Assembly: GCA_017465055.1 (NCBI GenBank)
Contig: JAFTWZ010000015.1
Location: 1-64,000, forward strand
Direction: 5' to 3'
Length of the DNA stretch: 64,000 nt
DNA from: Alistipes sp.
GTDB taxonomy: Bacteria; Bacteroidota; Bacteroidia; Bacteroidales; Rikenellaceae
Shown here: piece by piece, positions 49,309-59,066 of the stretch
How positions within the stretch are numbered: position 1 is the stretch's first letter
Layout of the letters: every line of letters starts with the position of its first letter
Notes under the pieces: generated by a model
The model's input: only the letters and a program-made list of their open reading frames with translations
What the model was told of the DNA's origin: nothing
Databases searched by the model: none
Position numbers and translations under genes: made by a program

Positions 49309-51939
49309 ATGAGAAGAGATATTCAGCTTACGATTAAGCGAGTGTGGGAGTCACGCTTGGTTCGCAAAGTTCGCGAGTGGTTCGACCTGATATTTATTAT
49401 TTTAGGCTTTGTAGCCATCGGCGGATTTCTCTATATCCCCGAGAACGAGTGCGTGGCAAAGGCTATCAACATAGTGGGCTATGTCGCAGGTATTATCGGC
49501 CTCTTATATGTGTTCTATGCCCTCTATGGCTGGCTATTTATGCGTATAACCTTTGACCGTCGTTTGGTCAAGGGGCGTTTTCTTCGCAAGGTTGTCTGTT
49601 TGGTTATCCTGATACCCTCTACTATTACTACTATCGTCGTCGGCTTTCAGGAGCTGGGTCGCGCCTGGGGTTTTTCTGAGCCAGCACTGCAATACGAGGA
49701 GTATATGGCCAATAGTGCACATACGTATGCGGATGACAGCGATGCGACGTACGACGAGAGTCTATGGTCACACGCAACCAATACCTCGAAGGTCTTCTGG
49801 CGTGTATATCAGCAATTTGTCGACCCAGGTAATCAGCGCGAGACTAATCCTGGTGGCGATAGAGTCTGGATTTCGGTCATCGCAATGCTCGGCGTGCTGC
49901 TACTCAATGGCCTCCTTGTATCATCTATCATTGGCTGGTTAGATAGCCGTAGAGATCACTGGAGGGATGGCAGTTTGCGATACCGGGTGTGTGACTTTGG
50001 TAAGCAGCGCTTTGCGGTGGTCATAGGTGCCAACGAGATTGCTGCTACGGTGATTAAGAACCTGCTTTCGGACGATGTCGAGCCTGGCGAGCTGAACCTA
50101 CGTCGTGAGGGGTGTAACGACTATGTGCTGCTGCAGACCTCGCGCGACCCTCAGCAGGTACGCGATGAGCTTATGTCGCACCTCACGCACTCGGAGATGT
50201 GCCGCGTGGTGATTTATCAGGCACTGCGCGACTCTGTGTGGGAGATTGGTAAGCTCAATGTTGAGTGGGCTACGGAGATATATGTTCTCGGTGAGAGTAC
50301 AGCAAACGATGGCGGCGAGAGCTTCCACGATGCTATGAATATGCGCACGGTAAACCTTCTGGTCGACTACTTAGAGGGTGTACAAGCACGTATGGGTGAG
50401 CGTATGCCTCGCCTAAATAGCTCGTCAAGGCGTGTGTGTAAGGTGATGTTCGAGTATCAGACTACCTACCAGATACTTCAGTTCTCCGATACTAAGAAGA
50501 AGGTTAAGGATATGCTCTACCTCATCCCCTTCAATCGTTATGAGTCGTGGGCACGCAGGGTTATGGTCGATGGCGAGGCTTACAACTATGTCGACCGCGA
50601 GGCTCACCTCAATAGCCGAATAGAGTACCTGCCTCTGGAGGGTAAGGGCATCAAGCCAGACTCGGATGAGTACGTCCATCTGGTCATTGTCGGTATGACT
50701 AAGATGGGTATGGCTATGGGTGTGCAGGCTATGCTCCAGTGTCACTATGCCAACTACGCCGATGCCGAGAGCCGCGAGGATGTCGAGGCTATGTCTCGTC
50801 GCCGCACGCGAATCACGTTCATAGATAGCAACGCCGAGCAGGAGATGCTCTTTTTTAAGGGTCATTATAGCAATATCTTTCGCCTTGTGCGCCACCGCTT
50901 TGTCGATGCTAATAGCTGCTCTTTGAATGCTCTTGGTCCCGATAGCACGGCTTGTTGGATCGACCCTATGGTCTCGGACGATGCGAGCCTCAGGGCGCTG
51001 AGTCCTGCGGGGCGTAACTTCCTCGATATCGAAATCGAGTTTGTTCAGGGAGGCTTGGAGAGCGATGGCGTGCGTACTTATCTTAGGAAACACTCCGATG
51101 TCAGCTGTGAGCGTGTCCGCAATTCACACTTAACCATCGCCATATGCCAGGAGGATACCAGCAAGGCTATTGCCTCGGCACTCTATATGCCTGTTGAGGT
51201 GTATGGCAACGTGCAGCAGGTGTGGGTCTACCAGCGTGAGTCTGCCGATATAGCTCTCAACCTCTCCTTCAACGGTAGGAAGGACCTGCGCTACGCCAAT
51301 ATTCGCCCCTTCGGTATGCTCTACGGCGGATATATGGGCGACCGCAGCCACTCCTTCAAGGCTATGCTTCTTGATAGCATATATGACCAGAAGAGCCTGC
51401 AGAGTGTTAAGAGTCGCAATTTCGACTTTGCGACCTTCTCCGACTCGGCCGCGATGCTTTCCAAGTGGGAGCTGTTGGATATGGATAAGCGCTTCTCGAA
51501 TCTCTACTTTGTCGACTCAATAGCGCTTAAGCTGCGTGCCGTGGGCCTCGATGCTAAGAGCTGCACGGTTGCTCAGATAGAGAGTGCATTCAAGTCCCAC
51601 AGCGGTATCCTTGCGCGCTTGGAACATAATCGCTGGAATTGCCAACAGCTCATCTTGGGCTACGCTCCGTGCGATATCGACGCTACGCGAAGGTTTATCG
51701 AGGCTAATGCTGATAAGGTCCGAGCCATTCAAACCAATGCACCGAAGAGTGTCGTTGACGACTTGAAGCTGAAGTACGAGGCTATCAGGGCCGAGTATGC
51801 CAATAGCGTCTATCACTATCATCCCTGCCTGCGCGACTACTCGCTACTCGATGCTGTTGACGATGGGGCTAAGGCCTACGACGAGATACTTAACAACGGT
51901 ATAGCTACGATACTTCAGAAGGTCGACAGGCGTGCATAA
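49309..51939 (+). CDS. Membrane protein with TrkA-N-like and RyR-like domains
   Basis: The 876-residue protein has four hydrophobic helices near the N-terminus (about residues 27-46, 53-77, 90-112 and 185-210), then NAD-binding-like/RCK-type cores (FAVVIGANEIAATVIKNLL near 235-255 and a second HLVIVGMTKMGMAMGVQAML near 460-480). The last part (about 768-855) resembles the RyR repeat: LEHNRWNCQQLILGY and, later, HPCLRDYSLLD. Such proteins are predicted to be ligand-gated ion channels or transporters. The ligand and ion are unknown. It is a single gene, convergent with the MFS gene downstream, beginning after the triplicated unit. Confidence 0.8.
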   Translation: MRRDIQLTIKRVWESRLVRKVREWFDLIFIILGFVAIGGFLYIPENECVAKAINIVGYVAGIIGLLYVFYALYGWLFMRITFDRRLVKGRFLRKVVCLVILIPSTITTIVVGFQELGRAWGFSEPALQYEEYMANSAHTYADDSDATYDESLWSHATNTSKVFWRVYQQFVDPGNQRETNPGGDRVWISVIAMLGVLLLNGLLVSSIIGWLDSRRDHWRDGSLRYRVCDFGKQRFAVVIGANEIAATVIKNLLSDDVEPGELNLRREGCNDYVLLQTSRDPQQVRDELMSHLTHSEMCRVVIYQALRDSVWEIGKLNVEWATEIYVLGESTANDGGESFHDAMNMRTVNLLVDYLEGVQARMGERMPRLNSSSRRVCKVMFEYQTTYQILQFSDTKKKVKDMLYLIPFNRYESWARRVMVDGEAYNYVDREAHLNSRIEYLPLEGKGIKPDSDEYVHLVIVGMTKMGMAMGVQAMLQCHYANYADAESREDVEAMSRRRTRITFIDSNAEQEMLFFKGHYSNIFRLVRHRFVDANSCSLNALGPDSTACWIDPMVSDDASLRALSPAGRNFLDIEIEFVQGGLESDGVRTYLRKHSDVSCERVRNSHLTIAICQEDTSKAIASALYMPVEVYGNVQQVWVYQRESADIALNLSFNGRKDLRYANIRPFGMLYGGYMGDRSHSFKAMLLDSIYDQKSLQSVKSRNFDFATFSDSAAMLSKWELLDMDKRFSNLYFVDSIALKLRAVGLDAKSCTVAQIESAFKSHSGILARLEHNRWNCQQLILGYAPCDIDATRRFIEANADKVRAIQTNAPKSVVDDLKLKYEAIRAEYANSVYHYHPCLRDYSLLDAVDDGAKAYDEILNNGIATILQKVDRRA

Positions 51940-51955
51940 TAGCTACTTGGAGTCA

Positions 51956-53149
51956 TTAGTCGTCGGAGCCAAGTACGCGGCTACGGCGGTAGAGTAGTGC
52001 TGTGGCGATGGCTAATGCGAGCGATATTATGGCATTGGCCTTGAAGGCGAGGGTGTGGCTCTCGGAGTCGAATATGCGGCCCGTAAGGTCAATTATAAAT
52101 GGCGCTACGAGTATGGCTAAGTAGTTTACGGCCATAACTATCGATAGTGCTAATGTCGCAAGATGAGGCGGAGCGTTTGTTGCCGCCTTATCGTATATCA
52201 GTGGCTGCATCACGCCGTATCCTATTCCCGAGAGTACCGCTCCCAAGCAGAGAGTTGTCTCCGAAGGTTTCGATAGCGACATCAAGCCGAGACCTGCGGC
52301 CATCACTATTAGCGAACATAGGTTTGTCTTGTTGCCCAGTAGGCGAACTATGTCGCCGAGGATAAATCCAGGAGCCATTATGGCTATGAAGAATAGCGAT
52401 ATTATGATGCCTGCCGTAGATGAGTGCATACCCCCTTCGGCCGTTAGGTACGAGGTATTGAAGGTTACGACTAACGAGCAGTAGGTTATGGCGAAGTAGA
52501 AGAGCATAAGGCCTACTATGATACCCGTGTTCATCTTGGTCTGACGGCGCTGTGCCCCCTGCTCAGGCTCGGGCATAGGGCGTGAGTGGCTAAGCGCGGG
52601 TATGAGTATAAGCGTCACGGCAGGGAGTAGATATACGGCAAATGCAAAGTGCCACTCTATGTCGGCCAAGTAGCCCGTAAGTGCTGTGGCCAATACCAGC
52701 GTAAGGTTGTTTATCGCCGAGCTTATACCGAGCTGGCGTAGTCGATAGTCTCCGGTGAAGTAGTCGACGATAAAGCCTGTAGATAGGGGTATTATCAACC
52801 CTGCGCCTACGCCCATCAGTGCGCCGAGGAGTATCAGCTCCACGAGGCCGCGTGACAGTAGCGACCCTATGCCGCTAAGCAGGAATATGGCGCATCCGAG
52901 CGTCAGCATCGCAATCTTATTTCCGCGCATCGACCACCTTCCGGCCAGTAACATAAAGGGTATTATCATCAGCGAAGGCAGCGACTCGAGCATCTCGACC
53001 TCGAGCTGACTGGCAGTGGGAAATATGGTGTCGAGTTTCTCGAGAATGGGCGATATTGCCAGGCCTGGCAGCGATACTACTGCCGAGATGGACCATATGG
53101 CTACCAGTGCCGTAGCGTGAATCGAGCCTTTTCCAGTATTTATATTCAT
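51956..53149 (-). CDS. MFS transporter
   Basis: The 397-residue protein has twelve predicted hydrophobic helices and the MFS motif A region in loop 2-3 (LLAGRWSMRGNKIAMLTLG, after helix 2), with LGALMGVGAGLIIPLSTGF in helix 4 and the symmetry-related GDIVRLLGNKTNLCSLIVMA in loop 8-9. It is a cytoplasmic-membrane efflux or uptake carrier; the substrate cannot be read from sequence. I start at MNINTGKGS; an upstream in-frame start would add 24 residues without a signal peptide. It converges with the RyR-like gene 17 bp away. Confidence 0.9.
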   Translation of the reverse strand: MNINTGKGSIHATALVAIWSISAVVSLPGLAISPILEKLDTIFPTASQLEVEMLESLPSLMIIPFMLLAGRWSMRGNKIAMLTLGCAIFLLSGIGSLLSRGLVELILLGALMGVGAGLIIPLSTGFIVDYFTGDYRLRQLGISSAINNLTLVLATALTGYLADIEWHFAFAVYLLPAVTLILIPALSHSRPMPEPEQGAQRRQTKMNTGIIVGLMLFYFAITYCSLVVTFNTSYLTAEGGMHSSTAGIIISLFFIAIMAPGFILGDIVRLLGNKTNLCSLIVMAAGLGLMSLSKPSETTLCLGAVLSGIGYGVMQPLIYDKAATNAPPHLATLALSIVMAVNYLAILVAPFIIDLTGRIFDSESHTLAFKANAIISLALAIATALLYRRSRVLGSDD

Positions 53150-53238
53150 ACACGTCTCAGATCTTAGTTGTACGTTGCATTGATAATTATGTTGTATCGC
53201 TGGAGACAATATATGTGCCACTTTCGGCGTTATAGGAT

Positions 53239-53269
53239 TTTGATTTTAAAATTTTATTTCATATCTTTG
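53239..53269 (+). promoter_or_regulatory. Promoter of glyA
   Basis: TTTG (53239-53242), 19 bp, TATCTTTG (53262-53269). The leader of about 56 nt includes the small hairpin AAACG-ATTTAAC-CGTTT. Confidence 0.75.
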
Positions 53270-53328
53270 TTAGCTGGAAACGATTTAACCGTTTAAAGAA
53301 TATTTAATAACACTATACTATAACTAAA

Positions 53329-54609
53329 ATGAACAAGGATTTACAGATTTTTGATTTGATCGCCGAGGAGCGTTCACGTCAGATGAAGGGTATCGAGCTT
53401 ATCGCGTCGGAGAACTTTGTTAGCGACCAGGTTATGGCGGCTATGGGCTCGGTATGTACAAATAAGTATGCCGAGGGCTATCCTGCAGCGCGCTACTACG
53501 GCGGTTGCGAGGTGGTCGACAAGATTGAGAATCTCGCTATCGAGCGCATCTGCAAGCTCTACGGTGCTGAGTATGCCAATGTTCAGCCACACTCGGGTGC
53601 TCAGGCAAATATGGCCGTATTCTTCGCTTGCCTCAAGCCTGGTGATACGTTTATGGGTCTTGACCTCTCGCACGGTGGTCACCTCTCACACGGTTCGCCA
53701 GTGAATATGTCGGGTATGTACTTCAACGCCGTAGGTTATAAGCTCAAGGAGGAGACTGGTAACATCGACTACGATGAGATGGAGGCGTTGGCTCTCGAGC
53801 ACAAGCCTAAGCTCATCATCGGTGGTGCTTCGGCCTTCTCTCGTGAGTGGGACTATAAGCGTATGCGCGAGATTGCCGACAAGGTGGGTGCTCTCCTTTT
53901 GGTCGATATGGCTCACACCGCAGGTCTTATCGCTGCAGGCCTTCTCGATAACCCTGTTAAGTATGCGCATATCGTGACCTCTACAACGCATAAGACCCTC
54001 CGTGGCCCTCGTGGCGGTATCATCCTTATGGGTAAGGACTTCGATAACCCCTGGGGCTATACAACTCCTAAGGGTGTAGTCAAGAAGATGTCGCAGATTC
54101 TCAACTCGGCAGTCTTCCCAGGTATCCAGGGTGGTCCACTTGAGCACGTCATAGCAGCTAAGGCTGTAGCCTTTGGCGAGGCTCTCACTCCAGAGTACAA
54201 GGAGTATCAGCAGCAGGTAGTTAAGAACGCAAAGGCTTTGGCCGAGGCACTCACTAAGCGCGGCTATAAGATCGTATCTGGCGGTACGGATAACCACCTT
54301 ATGCTTGTCGACCTTCGTACTAAGTTCCCAGAGCTTACGGGTAAGCTCGCCGAGAAGTGCTTGGTAGCTGCCGATATCACCACTAATAAGAATATGGTGC
54401 CATTCGACTCGCGTACTCCATTTACCACTTCGGGCTTGCGCTTCGGTACTCCAGCCATCACAACACGTGGTCTTAAGGAGGATAAGATGGAGTATATCGC
54501 CGAGCTTATCGACCGCGTATTGTCTGACCCCGAGAACGAGGAGAATATCGCAGCTGTTCGCAAGGATGTGAATGCTATGATGGCTGAGTATCCTCTCTTC
54601 GCGTGGTAG
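53329..54609 (+). CDS. glyA: Serine hydroxymethyltransferase
   Basis: The 426-residue enzyme turns serine and tetrahydrofolate into glycine and methylene-tetrahydrofolate with PLP. The Lys that holds PLP is in [15 protein letters not shown] (about residues 224-238), with [12 protein letters not shown] near the start and [15 protein letters not shown] and [11 protein letters not shown] as family marks. Length is normal for a bacterial SHMT. It stands alone with its own promoter and a long hairpin-prone spacer after it. Confidence 0.98.
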   Translation: MNKDLQIFDLIAEERSRQMKGIELIASENFVSDQVMAAMGSVCTNKYAEGYPAARYYGGCEVVDKIENLAIERICKLYGAEYANVQPHSGAQANMAVFFACLKPGDTFMGLDLSHGGHLSHGSPVNMSGMYFNAVGYKLKEETGNIDYDEMEALALEHKPKLIIGGASAFSREWDYKRMREIADKVGALLLVDMAHTAGLIAAGLLDNPVKYAHIVTSTTHKTLRGPRGGIILMGKDFDNPWGYTTPKGVVKKMSQILNSAVFPGIQGGPLEHVIAAKAVAFGEALTPEYKEYQQQVVKNAKALAEALTKRGYKIVSGGTDNHLMLVDLRTKFPELTGKLAEKCLVAADITTNKNMVPFDSRTPFTTSGLRFGTPAITTRGLKEDKMEYIAELIDRVLSDPENEENIAAVRKDVNAMMAEYPLFAW

Positions 54610-54629
54610 TCTTTTGACGTAATAAGATT

Positions 54630-54770
54630 TTAGGGAGATTCGGGGAGATAACAGAGAGATTCAGGGAGGCATTAGCGACAACGCTTTAATGCAAAGGCCT
54701 CCCTACCTCTCTGTGGTCTCTCTTGTCTCTTAATATCTCTTGTCCCTAAGAAATTACGCGCCAATCCACT
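54630..54770. terminator. Long imperfect hairpin region after glyA
   Basis: TTAGGGAGATTC at the left is matched by CTTGTCCCTAAG at the right; inside are GGAGGC with GCCTCC and GCATTAGCG-ACAA-CGCTTTAATGC. The tract shares the GAGAC/GTCTC language of the composite repeats. It may end glyA transcription. Confidence 0.5.
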
Positions 54771-54808
54771 ATTCATTATTCATTATTCATTAATCATCAC
54801 TCTCGCCT

Positions 54809-55489
54809 ATGCAAGAGCTACTATCATTCCTCAGCGACCTACACGATAACAACAACCGCGAATGGTTCGAGGCCAATAAACCGCGCTATCGTCAGGCCTT
54901 AGCTACGCACCAGGCCAACGTCGCTCGCCTTATCGAACTTATTGCACGCTTCGATCCTGCGGTCGAGGGGCTTAGTGTTGCCGAGTCTACCTATCGCATA
55001 TATCGCGACACGCGCTTTTCGAAGGATAAGACTCCGTATAAAGACTTCTTCAGCGCCTTTATCGTACGTGGTGGCAAGCGTAGTGGCTATGGTGGCTACT
55101 ACCTCCATATCTCGCCTAAGGGTCACACGTGGGGCGATGGCTCTTTTCTGGCGGCAGGCAACGTCGCCCCCGAGGGCTATGTGCTCAGCAGCCTACGCGA
55201 GGAGGTCGAGGATAATGCCGCACTTATGGCGCAGAATATCGAGCGTAGCGGCTTTGTGCTCGATACGACCAATGCCCTGAAGCGCACGCCTCGCGGCTAT
55301 ACGGCGGCAGCAGAGTATGAGTACCTGCTGCGCCAGAGAGAGTTTATCCTTAGCAAGAGCCTTACATCGGAGTGGTTCTTGCAGCCCGACTGGCTGGAGC
55401 GCACCGCCGCACTATTCGAGCGCTGCAAGCCCTTCCTTGACCAGACCAATAGGGCCATAGAGTACGCCTACGAGCAGGCGAAAGGGTAG
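54809..55489 (+). CDS. DUF2461/TIGR02453-type protein
   Basis: The 226-residue cytoplasmic protein starts MQELLSFLSDLHDNNNREWFEANKPRYRQA and has YRIYRDTRFSKDKTPYKDFFSAFI and YYLHISPKGHTWGDGSFLAAG, the recurring marks of the DUF2461 family. The family function is unknown to me. Its start codon sits just after tandem ATTCATT repeats (54770-54795). It is a single gene; a repeat region follows it. Confidence 0.88.
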   Translation: MQELLSFLSDLHDNNNREWFEANKPRYRQALATHQANVARLIELIARFDPAVEGLSVAESTYRIYRDTRFSKDKTPYKDFFSAFIVRGGKRSGYGGYYLHISPKGHTWGDGSFLAAGNVAPEGYVLSSLREEVEDNAALMAQNIERSGFVLDTTNALKRTPRGYTAAAEYEYLLRQREFILSKSLTSEWFLQPDWLERTAALFERCKPFLDQTNRAIEYAYEQAKG

Positions 55490-55548
55490 TCTGGCTATTG
55501 GCTCGTGTAGGCACGCGCGCGGGCGTTGCTTGCGTGTGAGAGGGTTTG

Positions 55549-55775
55549 TGAGTTTCTATGGGGGTCTATGTGTTTCTATGGGGGTCTATGTGTTTCTATG
55601 AGTTTCTATGAGTTTCTGTGGGTTTCTATGGGTTATAATGTGTTACTATGGGTTTCTATAACAGAGAGGTTTATGCGTTAACCGCGTAGTCACTTATATA
55701 TTAACTCATCTTAACCCATCTTAACTCATATAACTCATCTTAACTCATTTAAACCCATCAAACACCCCCCTATAA
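55549..55775. repeat. Degenerate 10/11-bp repeat arrays facing each other, second site
   Basis: Units of the GTTTCTATGGG type (55549-55668) face units of the TTAACTCATC type (55696-55760) across a spacer containing GTTAACCGCG. The build is like 28687-28880. No gene is visible in 55490-55867. Confidence 0.7.
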
Positions 55776-55816
55776 CCCCCACTTATCGCACTATAAGAAA
55801 TAAAGATTGATAATAT

Positions 55817-55848
55817 TTTGTCGTTGTGAATAGTTTTTGTTAATTTTG
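55817..55848 (+). promoter_or_regulatory. Promoter of the suf operon
   Basis: TTTG (55817-55820), 20 bp, TAATTTTG (55841-55848), about 19 bp before the sufB start codon. Confidence 0.72.
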
Positions 55849-55867
55849 CAAGCTATAAAACAACGAT

Positions 55868-57313
55868 ATGGAAAAAGATACAAAAGATATAATTCAAGAA
55901 CTCGAGGGTAGCGACTACAAATATGGCTTTGTTACCGATATCGAGACCGAGACCATAGGTCGTGGACTCTCCGAAGATGTAATACGTCTTATCTCGGAGA
56001 AGAAGGGCGAGCCAGAGTGGATGCTTGAGCGCAGGCTCAGGGCCTATCGCCACTGGCTCACGCTCGAGCACCCCAACTGGGCACACTTAGATATTCCCGA
56101 GATTGACTTTCAGGATGTTATCTACTACGCAGCTCCTAAGCCCAAGAAGAGCCTCAGCTCTATGGATGAGGTAGACCCCGAGCTTAAGCGTACGTTCGAC
56201 AAGCTCGGCATTCCGCTCGAGGAGCAGATGGCCTTAGCAGGTGTCGCTGTCGATGCCGTTATGGATTCGGTGTCGGTCAAGACCACCTTCCGCGACACGC
56301 TGGCCGAGAAGGGCATCATCTTCTGCTCAATAAGCGAGGCTATTAAGGAGTATCCCGAGCTTATTAAGAAGTATTTAGGCTCAGTAGTCCCCTACACCGA
56401 TAATTTCTATGCCGCACTCAATGCTGCTGTCTTCAGCGATGGCTCGTTCTGCTACATACCTAAGGGTGTGCGCTGTCCTATGGAGCTGTCTACCTACTTC
56501 CGTATAAATGCCGAGGGCACGGGTCAGTTCGAGCGCACGCTTATCGTCGCCGACGAGGGCTCGTACGTCAGCTACTTGGAGGGTTGCACAGCGCCACGTC
56601 GCGATGAGAACCAGCTACACGCCGCCGTTGTCGAGATTGTAGTCGAGCGCAATGCCGATGTTAAGTACTCTACGGTACAGAACTGGTATCCAGGCGATAA
56701 GGAGGGCAAGGGCGGTATCTATAACTTCGTAACCAAGCGTGGCATCTGCCGCGAGGGTGCACACCTCTCGTGGACGCAGGTGGAGACTGGCTCGGCCACA
56801 ACGTGGAAGTACCCCAGCTGCATACTCCAGGGCGATAACTCGTCGGGCGAGTTCTACTCTGTGGCTATGACCAACAACTTCCAGCAGGCCGATACGGGTA
56901 CAAAGATGATACACATAGGCCGCAACACGCGCTCGCGTATTGTGTCAAAGGGTATCTCGGCAGGACGTTCGCAGAATGCCTATCGAGGCCTTGTGCGTGT
57001 GGCTAAGGGCGCAGATAATGCCCGTAACTACTCGCAGTGCGACTCGCTGCTTATCGGCGATAAGTGCGGCGCTCACACCTTCCCCGTTATCGACTCTTAC
57101 AACCCCACAGCGGTGTTGGAGCACGAGGCTACCACGTCGAAGATTTCTGAGGATCAGCTATTCTACTGCAACCAGCGAGGCCTATCGACCGAGGATGCTG
57201 TAGGCCTTATCGTAAACGGCTATGCTCGCGAGGTACTCTCGAAGCTACCTATGGAGTTTGCCGTAGAGGCACAGAAGCTGCTGTCGCTCAGCCTCGAGGG
57301 TAGCGTGGGATAG
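55868..57313 (+). CDS. sufB: Fe-S cluster assembly scaffold SufB
   Basis: The 481-residue SufB forms, with SufC and SufD, the scaffold on which Fe-S clusters are built. Visible marks are the acidic N-terminus, [61 protein letters not shown] and the C-terminal [22 protein letters not shown] with the conserved Cys. Length is typical. It heads sufB-sufC-sufD-sufS; a 158-bp spacer carrying a repeat lies between it and sufC. Confidence 0.97.
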   Translation: MEKDTKDIIQELEGSDYKYGFVTDIETETIGRGLSEDVIRLISEKKGEPEWMLERRLRAYRHWLTLEHPNWAHLDIPEIDFQDVIYYAAPKPKKSLSSMDEVDPELKRTFDKLGIPLEEQMALAGVAVDAVMDSVSVKTTFRDTLAEKGIIFCSISEAIKEYPELIKKYLGSVVPYTDNFYAALNAAVFSDGSFCYIPKGVRCPMELSTYFRINAEGTGQFERTLIVADEGSYVSYLEGCTAPRRDENQLHAAVVEIVVERNADVKYSTVQNWYPGDKEGKGGIYNFVTKRGICREGAHLSWTQVETGSATTWKYPSCILQGDNSSGEFYSVAMTNNFQQADTGTKMIHIGRNTRSRIVSKGISAGRSQNAYRGLVRVAKGADNARNYSQCDSLLIGDKCGAHTFPVIDSYNPTAVLEHEATTSKISEDQLFYCNQRGLSTEDAVGLIVNGYAREVLSKLPMEFAVEAQKLLSLSLEGSVG

Positions 57314-57329
57314 CAATTATAAATAATGC

Positions 57330-57437
57330 TGTTGTCGCTGTTATTTTGAGAGGAACGAAGGATTTTGAGTTCTAAACAGAGGATGCAAAGTATTGCGAAC
57401 AGAGAGATTCTTCACTACGTTCAGAATGACAATAACA
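57330..57437. repeat. Inverted repeat of the GAAGAATCTC type inside the suf operon
   Basis: TTATTTTGAGAGGAACGAAG at the left pairs roughly with the right end (57401-57436), which on the minus strand reads TTGTCATTCTGAACGTAGTG then AAGAATCTC. Sequences like this last one occur as a repeat in many bacterial genomes as I recall. It lies between sufB and sufC and could form a hairpin in the mRNA. Confidence 0.65.
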
Positions 57438-57471
57438 ATTAAAAATTAGTAATAAAGAAAATACCATACAT

Positions 57472-58227
57472 ATGTTAAAAGTTAACAATCTACACGCCTC
57501 GGTTGGCGATAAGGAGATTTTGAAGGGTATAAACCTCGAGGTTAAGGCTGGCGAGGTGCACGCTATTATGGGCCCCAATGGCTCGGGTAAGTCAACCTTA
57601 GCATCGGTATTGGCTGGTAACGAGAAGTTTACGGTTACCGCTGGTAGTGTCGAGTTCGAGGGCGATAACCTCCTCGAGCTAAACATCGAGGAGCGCTCAC
57701 GCCGTGGCCTCTTCCTCGGCTTCCAGTATCCTGTCGAGATTCCTGGCGTCACTATGGCAAACTTTATGAAATTGGCCGTAAACGAGCAGCGTAAGGCTCG
57801 TGGCTTAGAGCCTCTGTCGGCTGCCGAGTACCTCAAGATGATGCGCGAGAAGAGCGCCATTGTCGAGCTCGACTCTAAGCTTACGGCGCGTGCCGTAAAC
57901 GAGGGCTTCTCGGGAGGCGAGAAGAAGAAGAACGAGATATTCCAGATGGCTATGCTCGAGCCTAAGCTCGCCATCTTGGACGAGACCGACTCGGGCCTCG
58001 ATATCGATGCTCTACGTATCGTAGCTACGGGCGTTACACGTCTTAAGACTAAGGAGAATGCTACGGTAGTCATCACTCACTACCAGCGCCTTCTGGACTA
58101 CATCGTGCCTGACTATGTCCACGTGCTATATAAGGGCCGTATCATCTATACGGGCGATAAGAGCCTGGCGCTGAAGCTCGAGAAGGAGGGCTACGATTGG
58201 CTTATTAACGACTATAAGGAGGAGTAG
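57472..58227 (+). CDS. sufC: Fe-S cluster assembly ATPase SufC
   Basis: The 251-residue ABC-type ATPase has Walker A GPNGSGKST (about residues 35-43), the family signature EGFSGGEKKKNEIFQMAML and Walker B LAILDETDSGLDID, with the His switch in VVITHYQRLLDYI. It gives energy to the SufBCD scaffold. It ends 3 bp before sufD. Confidence 0.98.
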   Translation: MLKVNNLHASVGDKEILKGINLEVKAGEVHAIMGPNGSGKSTLASVLAGNEKFTVTAGSVEFEGDNLLELNIEERSRRGLFLGFQYPVEIPGVTMANFMKLAVNEQRKARGLEPLSAAEYLKMMREKSAIVELDSKLTARAVNEGFSGGEKKKNEIFQMAMLEPKLAILDETDSGLDIDALRIVATGVTRLKTKENATVVITHYQRLLDYIVPDYVHVLYKGRIIYTGDKSLALKLEKEGYDWLINDYKEE

Positions 58228-58230
58228 CCT

Positions 58231-59046
58231 ATGGCCACAGAGCATATTGAGCGAATCGCTAATATTGTCGCCTCAGAGCCTATCACCTCGGGTGGAGCGA
58301 TAGGGTCGGGTAGTTACATTGTCGATGGCCAGAGCGACTTGGATATAACCGTTACGGAGGGAGCATCTGTGCGCCTTATCGTAGCATCGGACGCAGCGGC
58401 TGCCGATATAAATATTGACGTAGAGCGCGGCGCTAACCTCGGCCTTGTGCACGTGGTGTCGGAGCGTAGCGCTACGAACATCTCACTTGCCCTCTCGGAG
58501 GGTGCTCTCTGCCGTATGACACAGGTCATAGTTTCGGCCTCGGATAGCCGCGTTGTTGCCAGCCTTATGGGCCGCGATGCTCGCTTCGAGCTTGGTGGTG
58601 CCTTTGTGCTTACCGACGACGATCAGGCAAGCGTTACGGTCGATGTCAACCATATGTCGTCGGACTGCGCGTCGCGCACTATGGTCAAGGGTGTCGCCTC
58701 GGGAGTGTCGCACGGCAGCTTCTCGGGTTTGGTATATGTCGCCCCCGATGCACAGCATACCGACTCGGAGCAGACAAGCCGCAATGTCACCATTGGCGAG
58801 GCTCGCATCGAGACTCTTCCGCAGCTCGAAATCTACGCCGACGATGTGAAGTGTAGCCACGGCGCTACGGTAGGACAGATGGATGCTGATGCTATCCTGT
58901 ATATGCGTCAGCGCGGCCTCAGCCTTGCCGATGCTAAGCGCCTGCAGATCGAGGGCTTTGTCGAGGATGTGGTGCTCCACGCCTCGATTGAGGGTCTCGA
59001 AGAGGTGCTCACAGAGTTGCTTTCGGCAAAACTTAACAGATTGTAA
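58231..59046 (+). CDS. sufD: Fe-S cluster assembly protein SufD (short form)
   Basis: The 271-residue protein matches the C-terminal beta-helix part of SufD, with RNVTIGEARIETLPQLEIYAD, then VKCSHGATVGQMDADAILYM, RQRGLSLADAKRLQIEGFVED and a helical end. It lacks about 150 residues that longer SufD proteins carry at the N-terminus, though a shortened form is known in Bacteroidetes as I recall. It pairs with SufB. The gene starts 3 bp after sufC and 20 bp before sufS. Confidence 0.92.
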   Translation: MATEHIERIANIVASEPITSGGAIGSGSYIVDGQSDLDITVTEGASVRLIVASDAAAADINIDVERGANLGLVHVVSERSATNISLALSEGALCRMTQVIVSASDSRVVASLMGRDARFELGGAFVLTDDDQASVTVDVNHMSSDCASRTMVKGVASGVSHGSFSGLVYVAPDAQHTDSEQTSRNVTIGEARIETLPQLEIYADDVKCSHGATVGQMDADAILYMRQRGLSLADAKRLQIEGFVEDVVLHASIEGLEEVLTELLSAKLNRL

Positions 59047-59066
59047 TACAGACTATAATACGAGCT

